Assembly: GCA_041920215.1 (NCBI GenBank)
Contig: JAYRSJ010000002.1
Span: forward strand, 124,001 to 188,000
DNA from: JAYRSJ01 sp041920215
GTDB lineage: Bacteria > Pseudomonadota > Gammaproteobacteria > Burkholderiales > Burkholderiaceae_C
Direction of reading: 5' to 3'
Length of the DNA: 64,000 bases
The notes under the pieces are model-generated. The model was given only the letters and a program-made list of their open reading frames with translations, was not told the DNA's origin and did not search any database. Positions 7,282 to 15,288 of the stretch are shown one piece after another. Within the stretch, counting starts at the first letter, position 1, and every line of letters begins with the position of its first letter. The translations under genes were made by a program, and so were the position numbers.

Positions 7282-8712
7282 TCAGGCAGCGCGCAGACGG
7301 GCGGCCAGCTCGGGCTGGGCGTCGTCCTCATCGGCGCCGGCGCCGATGAAGAAGCTTGCCAGATAGGTCAGCAGGCCGGCCAGGAACATCGTGCCGCCGG
7401 CGACCCGCACCCAGTAGAAGAAGCGCAGCTGGTCCTGCGTGGCCATGAAGCCCAGCGCGCCCTCGGTCGGGATGCGCTGCAGCCAGACCTGCAGGATGCC
7501 AGCGCCGGTCAGGGCCAGCACCATCACGCCCATGCCGATGCTCATGATCCAGAAGCTCCACATCTCATAGGCCTGGGCCCGCTTGGAGTTGGCTTCGCGG
7601 CCGCGGATGATGGGCATGGCGTAGCTGATCATCGCGATCACCACCAGCACATAGGCGCCGTAGAAGGCCAGGTGGCCGTGGGCCGCGGTGATCTGGCTGC
7701 CGTGGGTGTAGTAGTTGACCGGGCTCAGCGTGTGGATGAAGCCCCACAGGCCGGCGCCCAGGAAGCCCATCACCGCGCAGCCCACGGCCCACAGTACCGC
7801 CGCCTGGTTCGGATGCTCGCGCTTGCGACGCTGCACCATATTGAAGGCGAACAGGGTCATCATGAAGAAGGGAATGGGTTCGAGCGCGCTGAACACGCTG
7901 CCCACCCACTGCCAGTAGCCCGGCAGGCCGATGAAGAAGAAGTGGTGGCCGGTACCCAGGATGCCGGTGACCAGGGCCATGGTGATGATCAGGTAGAGCC
8001 ACTTGTCGATCACCTCGCGGTCCACGCCGGTGGTCTTGATCAGCACGAAGGCCAGGATCGCGCCCATGATCAGTTCCCAGGTGCCCTCGACCCACAGGTG
8101 GACGACGAACCACCAGTACATCTTGTCGCGGATCAGGTTGCTGGGGTTGACGAAGCTGAACAGGAACAGCAGCGCCAGGCCCCACAAGCCCATCAGCAGC
8201 ACCAGGGTGATGGCGGTCTTGCGGCCCTTCAGCACGGTCATCGTGATGTTGAACAGAAAGGCCAGTGCCACGACCACGATGCCCAGCTTGGTGGGCAGCG
8301 GCTGCTCGAGGAACTCGCGGCCCATGGTCGCCAGCATGTCATTGCCGGTGGCCTGGGCCAGCGTGGCATAGGGCACCAGCAGATAGCCCAGGATGGTGGC
8401 GGCGCCGGCGGCCAGGAAGACCCAGAACAGGATCTTGGCCAGCAGCGGGCTGTAGAGGTCGGTCTCCGCCTCCTCGGGCACCAGATAGTAGGCCGAGCCC
8501 ATGAAGCCCATCAGCAGCCACACGATCAGCAGATTCGTGTGCACCATGCGGGCGATATTGAAGGGGATGTAGGGGAACAGCAGATCCCCCAGCAGGTACT
8601 GCAGGCCAAGGGCCAGACCGAACACGATCTGGCCGACGAAGAGGCCGATCGCGCCGATGAAGTACAGCCGGGCGACCGACTGCGAGGGGAACTTGAGTGT
8701 TGCGGCTTTCAT
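7282..8712 (-). CDS. norB: Nitric oxide reductase large subunit NorB
   Basis: Catalytic subunit of cytochrome c-dependent NO reductase (cNor), reducing NO to N2O in the cytoplasmic membrane. The 476 residues form about twelve transmembrane helices. Heme-copper-oxidase-fold motifs are visible: MVHTNLLIVWLLMGFMG, the HLWVEGTWELIMGAI segment (His and Glu ligands of the binuclear heme b3/FeB site) and GTGHHFFFIG. The start at 8712 has a GAGGAG-type site upstream; an earlier in-frame ATG at 8769 would overlap norC. It lies 13 bases after norC in the same operon. Confidence 0.95.
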   Translation of the reverse strand: MKAATLKFPSQSVARLYFIGAIGLFVGQIVFGLALGLQYLLGDLLFPYIPFNIARMVHTNLLIVWLLMGFMGSAYYLVPEEAETDLYSPLLAKILFWVFLAAGAATILGYLLVPYATLAQATGNDMLATMGREFLEQPLPTKLGIVVVALAFLFNITMTVLKGRKTAITLVLLMGLWGLALLFLFSFVNPSNLIRDKMYWWFVVHLWVEGTWELIMGAILAFVLIKTTGVDREVIDKWLYLIITMALVTGILGTGHHFFFIGLPGYWQWVGSVFSALEPIPFFMMTLFAFNMVQRRKREHPNQAAVLWAVGCAVMGFLGAGLWGFIHTLSPVNYYTHGSQITAAHGHLAFYGAYVLVVIAMISYAMPIIRGREANSKRAQAYEMWSFWIMSIGMGVMVLALTGAGILQVWLQRIPTEGALGFMATQDQLRFFYWVRVAGGTMFLAGLLTYLASFFIGAGADEDDAQPELAARLRAA

Positions 8713-8725
8713 TTTCTTGTGCTCC

Positions 8726-9151
8726 TCAACCTTCGATGTTGGGCGGCCAGTTCTCGGTGTCGACGCCATTGGTCCACTTCAGGAACTCGACCAGATCGTT
8801 GAGCTGCTGGTCGTTCAGATGGAAGTTGGGCATCTGGCGACGGCCCGGCGCGCCGGTGGGCTGGGCCTGCATCCAGGCCTTGATGAAGTCGGGGCCGCGG
8901 CGCTTGTAGACATTGCCCAGCTCGGGCGCGAAATAGGCGCCCTCACCCAGCAGGGTGTGGCAGCCTATGCAGTTGCGGGTTTCCCAGATGTGCTTGCCGC
9001 GCACCACGGCCGGCGTGATCTCGGCGGCTTTGGAGCGCTCGGGAATGCGCTGCTCGGTATCGAAGATCAGGACCGCGAACAGCAGCACGAAGAAGGCCGT
9101 GCCACCGTAGAAGATATTGCGGGCCATCTGGCTGCTGAAGCCTCGGCTCAT
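8726..9151 (-). CDS. norC: Nitric oxide reductase cytochrome c subunit NorC
   Basis: Small membrane-anchored cytochrome c that passes electrons to NorB. It has one N-terminal transmembrane helix (about residues 14-31) and the heme motif CIGCH at residues 61-65, then TLLGEGAYFAPELGNVY, a NorC hallmark. A distal Met for heme binding is in QMPNFHL. The start at 9151 is chosen because GGAGG lies six bases before it; the ATG at 9157 directly abuts that site and is too close. It is the first gene of the nor operon. Confidence 0.95.
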   Translation of the reverse strand: MSRGFSSQMARNIFYGGTAFFVLLFAVLIFDTEQRIPERSKAAEITPAVVRGKHIWETRNCIGCHTLLGEGAYFAPELGNVYKRRGPDFIKAWMQAQPTGAPGRRQMPNFHLNDQQLNDLVEFLKWTNGVDTENWPPNIEG

Positions 9152-9216
9152 GGTCATCCTCCAGGATTGGATTGATTGGGATGGCGCTAGCCTAGGGATG
9201 AGCGGCCGGGAAATCC

Positions 9217-9230
9217 TTGAACCTGTATAA
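9217..9230. promoter_or_regulatory. Degenerate FNR/DNR-like site upstream of norC
   Basis: TTGAACCTGTATAA keeps one perfect TTGA half and a degraded second half. Its centre is about 72 bases upstream of the norC start, similar to the box spacing at the Crp/Fnr gene. Plausible as the site that controls the nor operon, but weak on sequence alone. Confidence 0.4.
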
Positions 9231-9304
9231 GAAATTCAGGTTTGATGGGTTTGACGCACAGTGGCGGGGCGACTGCGCGGCCGGGGCCGCCTACACTGGC
9301 CGGC

Positions 9305-9697
9305 ATGAATATTTCCACCTTCGACGATCTGCTGCAGGCGGCCCGCCAGCAGCCCGAGCCGCAGCGCCTGCTGCTGGTGTTTGCTGGCGCCAGCCTGGGC
9401 GAGGACGCCAGCCCGGCCGAGCGCGCGGCCTTCGAGGCCGGCGAGGGCGGCGAGATCGCCCCGTTGATGTGCGTGGACAAATCGGCGGCCGAGCTGGCGA
9501 GCTTTGCCGCGCTGGCCGCCGAGGCCGAAGCCATGGGCCAGCCCTGGGTGCTGGTGTTTGCCGCCGCGATGCCGGCCGCCGCCGCGGCGGCGCAGGTGGA
9601 TGCCGCGCTGCAGCGCCTGGTGGAGGCGGTGCGGGTGGGGCAGCTGCAGGGGCTGATCCCCTTCAACCGGGACGGGCAGGCGGTGAATCTGGGCTGA
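9305..9697 (+). CDS. Conserved small acidic cytoplasmic protein, function unknown
   Basis: 130 residues with no signal peptide or membrane segment. It is rich in Ala and acidic residues, starts MNISTFDDLLQAARQQPEPQ and ends LIPFNRDGQAVNLG. I recall similar proteins in Burkholderiales carrying the label 'ribonucleotide reductase subunit alpha', but nothing in the sequence resembles a reductase. That name probably comes from its position beside nrd genes. It diverges from the nor operon and converges on nrdG (24 bases between stops). The start at 9305 avoids the norC promoter region. Confidence 0.7.
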   Translation: MNISTFDDLLQAARQQPEPQRLLLVFAGASLGEDASPAERAAFEAGEGGEIAPLMCVDKSAAELASFAALAAEAEAMGQPWVLVFAAAMPAAAAAAQVDAALQRLVEAVRVGQLQGLIPFNRDGQAVNLG

Positions 9698-9721
9698 TCG
9701 CCCGCCCGCCTGGCTGTTCGC

Positions 9722-10483
9722 TCAGCCGCGCCGCAGCGTCAGCCCCGGCAGGCGCCGGCGCAGGCGCTGCAGCAGGGCCTCGCCGGGATAGTCGGCGGGC
9801 ACGGGGCCCAGTGCCGGCAGCGCAGTGCCCTCGGCGCCGCGAGCGATCTGCAGCGCCCACTGCGTGACCCCGGCGCGGCCCAGCTCGGCGGCCAGGGCCA
9901 GCAGCGCGGCCTCGTCGTGCAGGCAGGGGTGGATGGTGCTGCGGCATTCATAGGCCAGGCCGGCGCGGCCGGCCGCCGCCAGCAGGGCCAGGCTCTGCGC
10001 CACCGGCGTGCTTGCGCCCGGCACGCCGGTGATGCGCTGGTGCAGGGCCGCATCGGCCAGCGGCGCCTTGATGTCCAGCCCCACCCAGTCCAGCAGTGGC
10101 AGCAGTGTCTGCAGCCGCTCGGGGTAGAGACCGGCCGTGTGCAGGCCCACCTTGAAGCCGCGCGCCCGCACCTGGGCGGCGGCGCGCGGCAGCGCCGCGT
10201 CCAGCGTCGGCTCGCCGCCGCTGAATACCAGCGCATCCAGCAGGCCGCGGCGGCGCTCCAGCCAGGCCAGCAGCGCCGGCCAGTCGAGCTGGCCGGCGCT
10301 GCGCGGCTGCAGATGGGGGTTGTGGCAGTAGACGCAGCGCCAGGGGCAGCCCTGCAGAAAAACCACCGCGGCCAGGTGGCCGGGGTAGTCCACGCTGCTG
10401 AAGGGGGTCAGGCCGGCGACCGCCGGCCCCGCCGCGCTCAGCGGCCCTGCGCTGCGGCGCTCACGCGCTGTTCCTGGAAGCAC
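9722..10483 (-). CDS. nrdG: Anaerobic ribonucleoside-triphosphate reductase activating enzyme NrdG
   Basis: Radical-SAM enzyme that creates the glycyl radical on the class III ribonucleotide reductase. The iron-sulfur motif CPWRCVYC (Cys46, 50 and 53 from the chosen start) and the FSGGEPT motif are present. No ATG lies in a sensible place. The GTG at 10483 is chosen because AAGGAG precedes it by about seven bases; this makes nrdG overlap the preceding glycyl-radical gene by 46 bases, suggesting coupled translation. At 253 residues it is longer than E. coli NrdG (154) but similar in build to the longer NrdG/PflA-like proteins of other proteobacteria. Confidence 0.9.
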   Translation of the reverse strand: MLPGTARERRSAGPLSAAGPAVAGLTPFSSVDYPGHLAAVVFLQGCPWRCVYCHNPHLQPRSAGQLDWPALLAWLERRRGLLDALVFSGGEPTLDAALPRAAAQVRARGFKVGLHTAGLYPERLQTLLPLLDWVGLDIKAPLADAALHQRITGVPGASTPVAQSLALLAAAGRAGLAYECRSTIHPCLHDEAALLALAAELGRAGVTQWALQIARGAEGTALPALGPVPADYPGEALLQRLRRRLPGLTLRRG

Positions 10484-10653
10484 AGTCTCTCCTTGAACTC
10501 GCCCAGCTTGCCGGTGTTGAACGAGGCCACCGGCCGGTGATAGCCCATCACCCGGGTCCAGACCTCGCAGCGCTGGCGCTCGTCCTCGCGCAGCAGCGGG
10601 TGGGCTCTGTGGCCGGGCTCGACGAGGGTGGGGGTGGCGGTGCTTGCATTCAT
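10438..10653 (-). CDS. Stand-alone glycyl-radical domain of class III ribonucleotide reductase (71 aa)
   Basis: This 71-residue protein contains RVMGYHRPVASFNTGKLGEF (residues 34-53), the glycyl-radical motif that normally ends NrdD; Gly37 is the expected radical site. The neighbouring large nrdD product stops just after its zinc-type cysteines and lacks this motif, so the two genes together make up one normal NrdD. The gene has its own ATG at 10653 with AAAGG upstream and is 56 bases from the nrdD stop. This looks like a real separate gene rather than a simple frameshift. It is followed by nrdG in overlap. Confidence 0.8.
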   Translation of the reverse strand: MNASTATPTLVEPGHRAHPLLREDERQRCEVWTRVMGYHRPVASFNTGKLGEFKERLCFQEQRVSAAAQGR

Positions 10654-10709
10654 ATTGCTTGCCTTTCTGGCTGGGGTTGCGAAAACAGTTCGGGGCCGCA
10701 TCCGCGCGC

Positions 10710-12800
10710 TCATGCCGCCACGGTGGCCTGCTGCTGTTGCTTGCGCGCCAGCGCTTCTTCATCGCAGCGCGGGCAGAACTCGTGCCGGCCGCTCAGATAG
10801 CCATGGCTGGGGCAGATCGAGAAGGTGGGTGTCACGGTGATATAGGGCAGCTTGAAGCGCGACAGAGAGCGCCGCACCAGCTCGCGGCAGGCCGCGCTGC
10901 TGGACAGGGCCTCGTTCATATAGAGGTGCAGCACCGTGCCGCCGGTGTATTTGCGCTGCAGCTCGTCCTGGCGCTCCAGGGCCTCGAAGGGGTCGTCGGT
11001 GAAGCCCACCGGCAGCTGCGAGCTGTTGGTGTAGTAGGGCTGCTCGGGCGTGCCGGCCTGCAGGATGGCGGGGAAGCGCCGCTTGTCTTCCTTGGCAAAG
11101 CGGTAGGTCGTGCCCTCGGCCGGCGTGGCTTCCAGGTTGTAGAGGTGGCCGGTCTCTTCCTGGAACTCCACCATGCGCGCGCGCACATGGTCCAGCAGGC
11201 GCAGCGCCAGCGCATGGCCGGCCGGGGTGCTGATGTCCTCCGCATCGGCCGTGAAGTTGCGGATCATCTCGTTGATGCCGTTGACCCCCAGCGTCGAGAA
11301 ATGGTTGCGCAGCGTGCCCAGATAGCGCTTGGTATAGGGGAACAGGCCTTCGTCGATCAGGCGCTGTATCACTTTGCGCTTGATCTCCAGGCTGTCGCGG
11401 CCCAGGGCCAGCAGGGTGTCCAGGCGGCGCAGCAGGCCGGCCTCGTCGCCGGCATGCAGATGGCCCAGCCGCGCGCAGTTGATCGTCACCACGCCCAGCG
11501 AGCCGGTCTGCTCGGCCGAGCCGAACAGACCGTTGCCGCGCTTGAGCAGCTCGCGCAGGTCCAGCTGCAGGCGGCAGCACATCGAGCGCACCATATTCGG
11601 CTGCAACTCGGAGTTCAGGAAGTTCTGGAAATAGGGCAGGCCGTAGCGCGCCGTCATCTCGAACAGCGCATTGGCATTCGGGCTGTCCCAGTCGAAATCG
11701 GGCGTGATGTTGTAGGTGGGAATCGGGAAGGTGAAGGCCCGGCCGCGCGCGTCGCCGGTCATCATCACCTCGATATAGGCCCGGTTGATCAGGTCCATCT
11801 CGGCCTGCAGCTCGCCGTAGGCGAAGGGCATCTCGCGGCCGGCGATCTGCGGCACCTGCTCGCGCAGGTCCTCGGGGCAGGTCCAGTCGAAGGTCAGATT
11901 GGTGAAGGGCGTCTGCGTGCCCCAGCGCGAGGGCACGTTGAGGTTGTAGACCAGCTCCTGCATGCACTGGCGCACCTGGGTATAGCTCAGCGAGTCCTTG
12001 CGCACATAGGGCGCCAGATAGGTGTCGAAGCTGGAGAAGGCCTGGGCGCCGGCCCATTCGTTCTGCAGTGTGCCCAGGAAATTGACGATCTGGCCCACCG
12101 CGCTGGACAGATGCTGGGGCGGCCCCGACTCGACCTTGCCGGCCACGCCGTTCAGGCCCTCGTTGAGCAGGGTGCGCAGCGACCAGCCGGCGCAGTAGCC
12201 GCTGAGCATGTCCAGATCGTGGATGTGCAGATCGGCCTCGCGATGGGCCCGGCCTATCGCGGGCGGGTAGACCTGGTCCAGCCAGTAGTTGGCCACCACC
12301 TTGCCCGACACATTGAGGATCAGGCCACCCAGGCTCCAGCCCTGGTTGGCATTGGCCTTGATGCGCCAGTCGCGCTGCTGCAGGTACTCGTCCATCGTGG
12401 CCTGCACATCGACCAGGGTCTGGCGCGCGCCGCGCAGCTGGCGGTGCTGCTCGCGGTAGACCACATAGGCCCGCAGCGTGCGGCGCAGCCCGGCCTCGAA
12501 CAGCGCCGCCTCCACCGCGTCCTGGATCTGCTCGATGCCGGGCGTGAAGCGGCCGGCGCTGTCGCTGGCGCTGCCCAGCGCCGCGATGCGCGGCAGCACC
12601 GCCAGCTGGGTCAGGCGCAGCGCGCCGCGGGCATTGAGCTCGCCGGTGGCCGCGCCGGCCCGCGCCAGCGCCTGGGTGATCTTGGCCGCATCGAAGTCGG
12701 CCAAGCGGCCATCGCGCTTGCTGACCTGGGCGGGCAGCGCCGCCTGCAGTGGTTGCTGCGCTGTCTTTGCCCCGATGGGCGTCTTTGCTGGCTCGGCCAT
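10710..12800 (-). CDS. nrdD: Anaerobic (class III) ribonucleoside-triphosphate reductase NrdD, catalytic part
   Basis: Makes deoxynucleotides without oxygen. Of 696 residues, an ATP-cone allosteric domain covers about the first 120 (SKRDGRLADFDAAKITQAL). The ten-stranded barrel core follows, with segments such as GWSLRTLLNEGLNGV and NVPSRWGTQTPFTNLTFDW. The C-terminal zinc-type site has Cys663, Cys676 and Cys679. The glycyl-radical motif expected after this site is missing here and is encoded by the next gene. The start at 12800 has GGGGAG upstream. The promoter carries two NrdR-like boxes and an FNR-like palindrome. Confidence 0.93.
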   Translation of the reverse strand: MAEPAKTPIGAKTAQQPLQAALPAQVSKRDGRLADFDAAKITQALARAGAATGELNARGALRLTQLAVLPRIAALGSASDSAGRFTPGIEQIQDAVEAALFEAGLRRTLRAYVVYREQHRQLRGARQTLVDVQATMDEYLQQRDWRIKANANQGWSLGGLILNVSGKVVANYWLDQVYPPAIGRAHREADLHIHDLDMLSGYCAGWSLRTLLNEGLNGVAGKVESGPPQHLSSAVGQIVNFLGTLQNEWAGAQAFSSFDTYLAPYVRKDSLSYTQVRQCMQELVYNLNVPSRWGTQTPFTNLTFDWTCPEDLREQVPQIAGREMPFAYGELQAEMDLINRAYIEVMMTGDARGRAFTFPIPTYNITPDFDWDSPNANALFEMTARYGLPYFQNFLNSELQPNMVRSMCCRLQLDLRELLKRGNGLFGSAEQTGSLGVVTINCARLGHLHAGDEAGLLRRLDTLLALGRDSLEIKRKVIQRLIDEGLFPYTKRYLGTLRNHFSTLGVNGINEMIRNFTADAEDISTPAGHALALRLLDHVRARMVEFQEETGHLYNLEATPAEGTTYRFAKEDKRRFPAILQAGTPEQPYYTNSSQLPVGFTDDPFEALERQDELQRKYTGGTVLHLYMNEALSSSAACRELVRRSLSRFKLPYITVTPTFSICPSHGYLSGRHEFCPRCDEEALARKQQQQATVAA

Positions 12801-12822
12801 GGTGCTGCTGCTCCCCTTCTTT

Positions 12823-12838
12823 TGTCCATATCTAGTGT
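12823..12838. promoter_or_regulatory. NrdR-like box 1 upstream of nrdD
   Basis: TGTCCATATCTAGTGT resembles the 16-base NrdR box (ACACWATATATWGTGT-like). It lies 32 bases, about three helical turns, from a second box, the usual NrdR spacing. It is 23-38 bases upstream of the nrdD start, so it fits repression of nrdD by NrdR. Confidence 0.65.
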
Positions 12839-12854
12839 CTGGCCGGCAGGATAG

Positions 12855-12870
12855 GCACTAGATATAGCGT
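12855..12870. promoter_or_regulatory. NrdR-like box 2 upstream of nrdD
   Basis: GCACTAGATATAGCGT, the partner of box 1. The inner arms ATATCTAGTG (12828-12837) and CACTAGATAT (12856-12865) are perfect inverted repeats of each other. Confidence 0.65.
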
Positions 12871-12904
12871 GAGCAAGACCTGTCCCCGGCCAATCGGGCT
12901 GGGT

Positions 12905-12918
12905 TTGCGTTGGCGCAA
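12905..12918. promoter_or_regulatory. FNR-like palindrome upstream of nrdD
   Basis: TTGCGTTGGCGCAA is a perfect 5-4-5 palindrome with the TTG/CAA ends and spacing of an Fnr-family site, but with CG in place of AT. It is about 112 bases upstream of the nrdD start, a position suited to an upstream-acting activator. Confidence 0.4.
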
Positions 12919-13261
12919 TGGCGGGGATCAAGCGGCGGATCGGGCGCTTGGGAGGGGGCACATTCCGACTTGCAGGAATGCTGGTTTTCCCGGTCATTCA
13001 GGTGCTGTGGGACAAGCACTTGCGGAGTCAGGTGCGTGTGACAATGAATCCCAAAATAGGTGAGATTGCACGAAGACCTGTGGTGAGTTGTCCGAGCCTT
13101 TCTTGTTTCGGGTGCCCTTGCCGTTCTTTCTTCCACCTTGCTGCCTATGTTTGCCTTGCGCAGGGCCTTGGGGCGTGCAAGCTGACCGGTCGCCTACCCG
13201 TAGCAATTGCGGCAGGGGCCGGTCACCAACAAGTTGTGCTATTTGCTTAACGGGGGATGTA
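12919..13261. other. Intergenic region without a recognisable gene
   Basis: The space between the nrdD promoter and the first accessory gene. Short frames on both strands read as non-coding (proline/cysteine-rich, no starts with ribosome sites). Base composition drops towards the right, where the lower-GC accessory stretch begins. No RNA gene or clear terminator was seen. Confidence 0.5.
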
Positions 13262-13978
13262 GTGAATTTAAGCGCGATGGCTGAGCCACATGGCCTTGTT
13301 CCGTATCTGATTCATCTGATCGCTGGATCAATAATTCTCATCTCGGCAATTGTCGCGCTGGCTGCCCGGAAAGGCGGCGCTGCACATATATTGTCCGGCC
13401 GCATTTTTGTTGCCTTTGGCGTGCTGGCAGGCATCACGGCCCTGGTATTCATGGGTGATATAGGGTTTGTGCCAAACATCTATGGGACATCGGTGTTGGC
13501 CATGACGGTCCTCATTTCGTCATTCCTCGCACTCAAGAAACCCGAGCCCAAGGTAAAGGCTGCCGAGCTTGTTTGTTTCCTTCTGACCCTGTCTGTTGCG
13601 ATTGTCTTATTGAAGCGGCATGTGGAATTCGTGGTATCGGATGGGATATTCTCCGAGGCTTCCTTGTTCACGTTTGCTTGCGCATCGTTCTCTGTATATT
13701 TCGTGTTCTATGATCTGTATTTCCTGGCTTTGAAACGAGAGCAGAGGAGCAGATCTCGCGTCAAGCGGCATATGTGCGGCATGGCGTTTGCTGTAGCCAC
13801 GATGGCCCATGCGCCTGTTGTATCTGTCTTTGTGGATTCAGATATCAATTTCTATGTGAAGTTCTTTGGCCCCTATCTGATTTGGCCGCTGGTTTATTAT
13901 GCGTTTTCGCTGCGGAATTCGAAGGGCGCCAAGCACAAGGATGGGTTCGGGCGGCCAGCCTTGACGTCGCTGCGCTAG
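13262..13978 (+). CDS. Predicted multi-pass membrane protein, DUF2306-like
   Basis: 238 residues with about seven hydrophobic segments. The early part, HLIAGSIILISAIVALAARKGG followed by AHILSGRIFV, resembles the DUF2306-type membrane proteins, where a KGG..H...GR motif follows the first helix. Function is unknown. The GTG at 13262 is chosen because GGGGGA precedes it by five bases; the ATG at 13277 is the alternative. Codon use and GC are clearly lower than in flanking housekeeping genes, pointing to later acquisition. Confidence 0.6.
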   Translation: MNLSAMAEPHGLVPYLIHLIAGSIILISAIVALAARKGGAAHILSGRIFVAFGVLAGITALVFMGDIGFVPNIYGTSVLAMTVLISSFLALKKPEPKVKAAELVCFLLTLSVAIVLLKRHVEFVVSDGIFSEASLFTFACASFSVYFVFYDLYFLALKREQRSRSRVKRHMCGMAFAVATMAHAPVVSVFVDSDINFYVKFFGPYLIWPLVYYAFSLRNSKGAKHKDGFGRPALTSLR

Positions 13979-13980
13979 CC

Positions 13981-13997
13981 AGCCAGCCAAGCTGGCT
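13981..13997 (+). terminator. Short hairpin after the DUF2306-like gene
   Basis: AGCCAGC-CAA-GCTGGCT forms a seven-base stem with a three-base loop three bases after the stop. Only two T residues follow, so termination may be weak. Confidence 0.35.
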
Positions 13998-14085
13998 TCA
14001 GGCGTCCAGGCCCTGCGCGGGTGCGGCGCAATCAAACAAGACCTTGCACCGCTGCATATTGCCGCGCACTTCTCAGCAAAAGCGC

Positions 14086-14574
14086 ATGCCATCCTCGAAA
14101 CTGCGTCAAGTGCTCTGGGCGGATTTCACTGCCGGGTCCGTCGGCGGTAGTTTGCTATTGGTTCTGAGTTCTTGGCTTCAAGCCATCTATTCAATTCCGC
14201 GCCTGCTTTTGCTCGTCATGGGCGTCGCCGGCCTCCTGTACGCCGCCCTGGCTTTTGCTGTCGTCGCATTCCGTCCTGTACCGTCCTTTGCCCGGGTCGG
14301 CTGGCTCGGCTCGGCCAATCTCGTGTGGGCGGCACTGTGCGTGGTCGCAGCGTTGGTGCTGGCCGGCACGGCGTCCCCGCTAGGTCTGGCGCATCTCGTG
14401 CTGGAGGCGGTGTTCGTCGCCTGGCTCGGCATCAACGAGCTTCGGCTTCGCAGCACGACTCGACCGGGTGAGACGGGTCAAAGGAGACAAGCACCTGATG
14501 CGGCAGGTGCGTGTGGCAATGGCCCGGACATAATTGCCGACCCACTGAAAGAACCTCCACCGCATGCGCTTTGA
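14086..14574 (+). CDS. Small predicted inner-membrane protein, unknown function
   Basis: 162 residues with four hydrophobic segments (about residues 14-32, 38-60, 72-94 and 98-115) and a polar, basic C-terminal tail. No family recognised. The start at 14086 begins just before the first helix; there is no strong ribosome site, and longer in-frame extensions would overlap the upstream gene. The last 11 bases overlap the start of the cold-shock/DUF1294 gene, suggesting co-transcription. Confidence 0.5.
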   Translation: MPSSKLRQVLWADFTAGSVGGSLLLVLSSWLQAIYSIPRLLLLVMGVAGLLYAALAFAVVAFRPVPSFARVGWLGSANLVWAALCVVAALVLAGTASPLGLAHLVLEAVFVAWLGINELRLRSTTRPGETGQRRQAPDAAGACGNGPDIIADPLKEPPPHAL

Positions 14575-15178
14575 AGGCATCCTGACCAACTGGAACGACG
14601 ATCGTGGCTTTGGCTATATCGAGTCAACGCAAGGCGGCGAGCCGATCTTCGTTCATGTCTCTGCTTGGCCCAAGGGGGCGGGTAGGCCGCGACTGAGGCA
14701 GGCCGTGTCGTTCGAGATCGAGGTCGGGACCAAAGGCAAGAGAGCACGCAACGTTCAGCTTCTGCAATCTCAGCGGGCATCGAGACCATCGGAGCGCGCA
14801 AATCGCGCTCAATGGGGCATTGCCACGCTGTTCGTGCTCCCCGCCTTCTTGCTGCTCTATACCGTCGTCGCCATCTTGTGGAGGCCCCCGCTCTGGGTGA
14901 CGGCCTTGTACATCGGTGCCAGCGCGACAACGTTCATCGCCTACGCAGCGGACAAGTCCGCAGCCACCAGGGGGGCTTGGCGCACGCAGGAGAGCACACT
15001 GCATCTGCTCTCCCTCCTCGGTGGCTGGCCCGGTGCCTTGCTCGCACAGCAGGCCCTTCGTCACAAGTCCACCAAGCAAGAGTTCAGGCAGGTCTTCTGG
15101 GCGACTGTTGTCGTGAACCAGCTTGCACTGCTTGCGCTGGCCTCACCAATAGGCCGTAGGCTGCTCGGTGCGCTTTGA
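14564..15178 (+). CDS. Cold-shock-domain / DUF1294 fusion membrane protein
   Basis: 204 residues with two modules. Residues 1-65 form a cold-shock-type nucleic-acid-binding domain (GILTNWNDDRGFGYIES with the RNA-binding aromatic pattern GFGYI, and IFVHVSAW). Residues about 80-200 form a DUF1294 membrane region with about four helices and the typical YAADKSAA...WRTQESTLHLLSLLGGWPGALLAQ. This fusion is widespread in proteobacteria, but its job is unknown; an RNA- or DNA-binding head anchored at the membrane is a reasonable reading. It overlaps the preceding membrane gene by 11 bases. Confidence 0.85.
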   Translation: MRFEGILTNWNDDRGFGYIESTQGGEPIFVHVSAWPKGAGRPRLRQAVSFEIEVGTKGKRARNVQLLQSQRASRPSERANRAQWGIATLFVLPAFLLLYTVVAILWRPPLWVTALYIGASATTFIAYAADKSAATRGAWRTQESTLHLLSLLGGWPGALLAQQALRHKSTKQEFRQVFWATVVVNQLALLALASPIGRRLLGAL

Positions 15179-15288
15179 AGCCGAGCGCTTTCAGGCACGG
15201 ACTGGGCGTGCTTGTCTGGATTGTTGGGTGGTGGCCGAAGCGAAATGCCCAGGCCGGTCTGCGGGTAGCTTTTACTGATACCGGCAAC

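Noticed and set aside
9241..9255. TTTGATGGGTTTGAC as an FNR box for norC
   Set aside because: Two direct TTGA-like halves rather than an inverted pair; the site at 9217-9230 fits better.
10484..10762. NrdG extension upstream to 10762
   Set aside because: The added sequence is out-of-frame translation of the glycyl-radical gene and nrdD end.
10644..12854. A 736-codon open frame on the plus strand opposite nrdD
   Set aside because: Antisense mirror of the nrdD codons; composition and lack of any family feature show it is not a gene.
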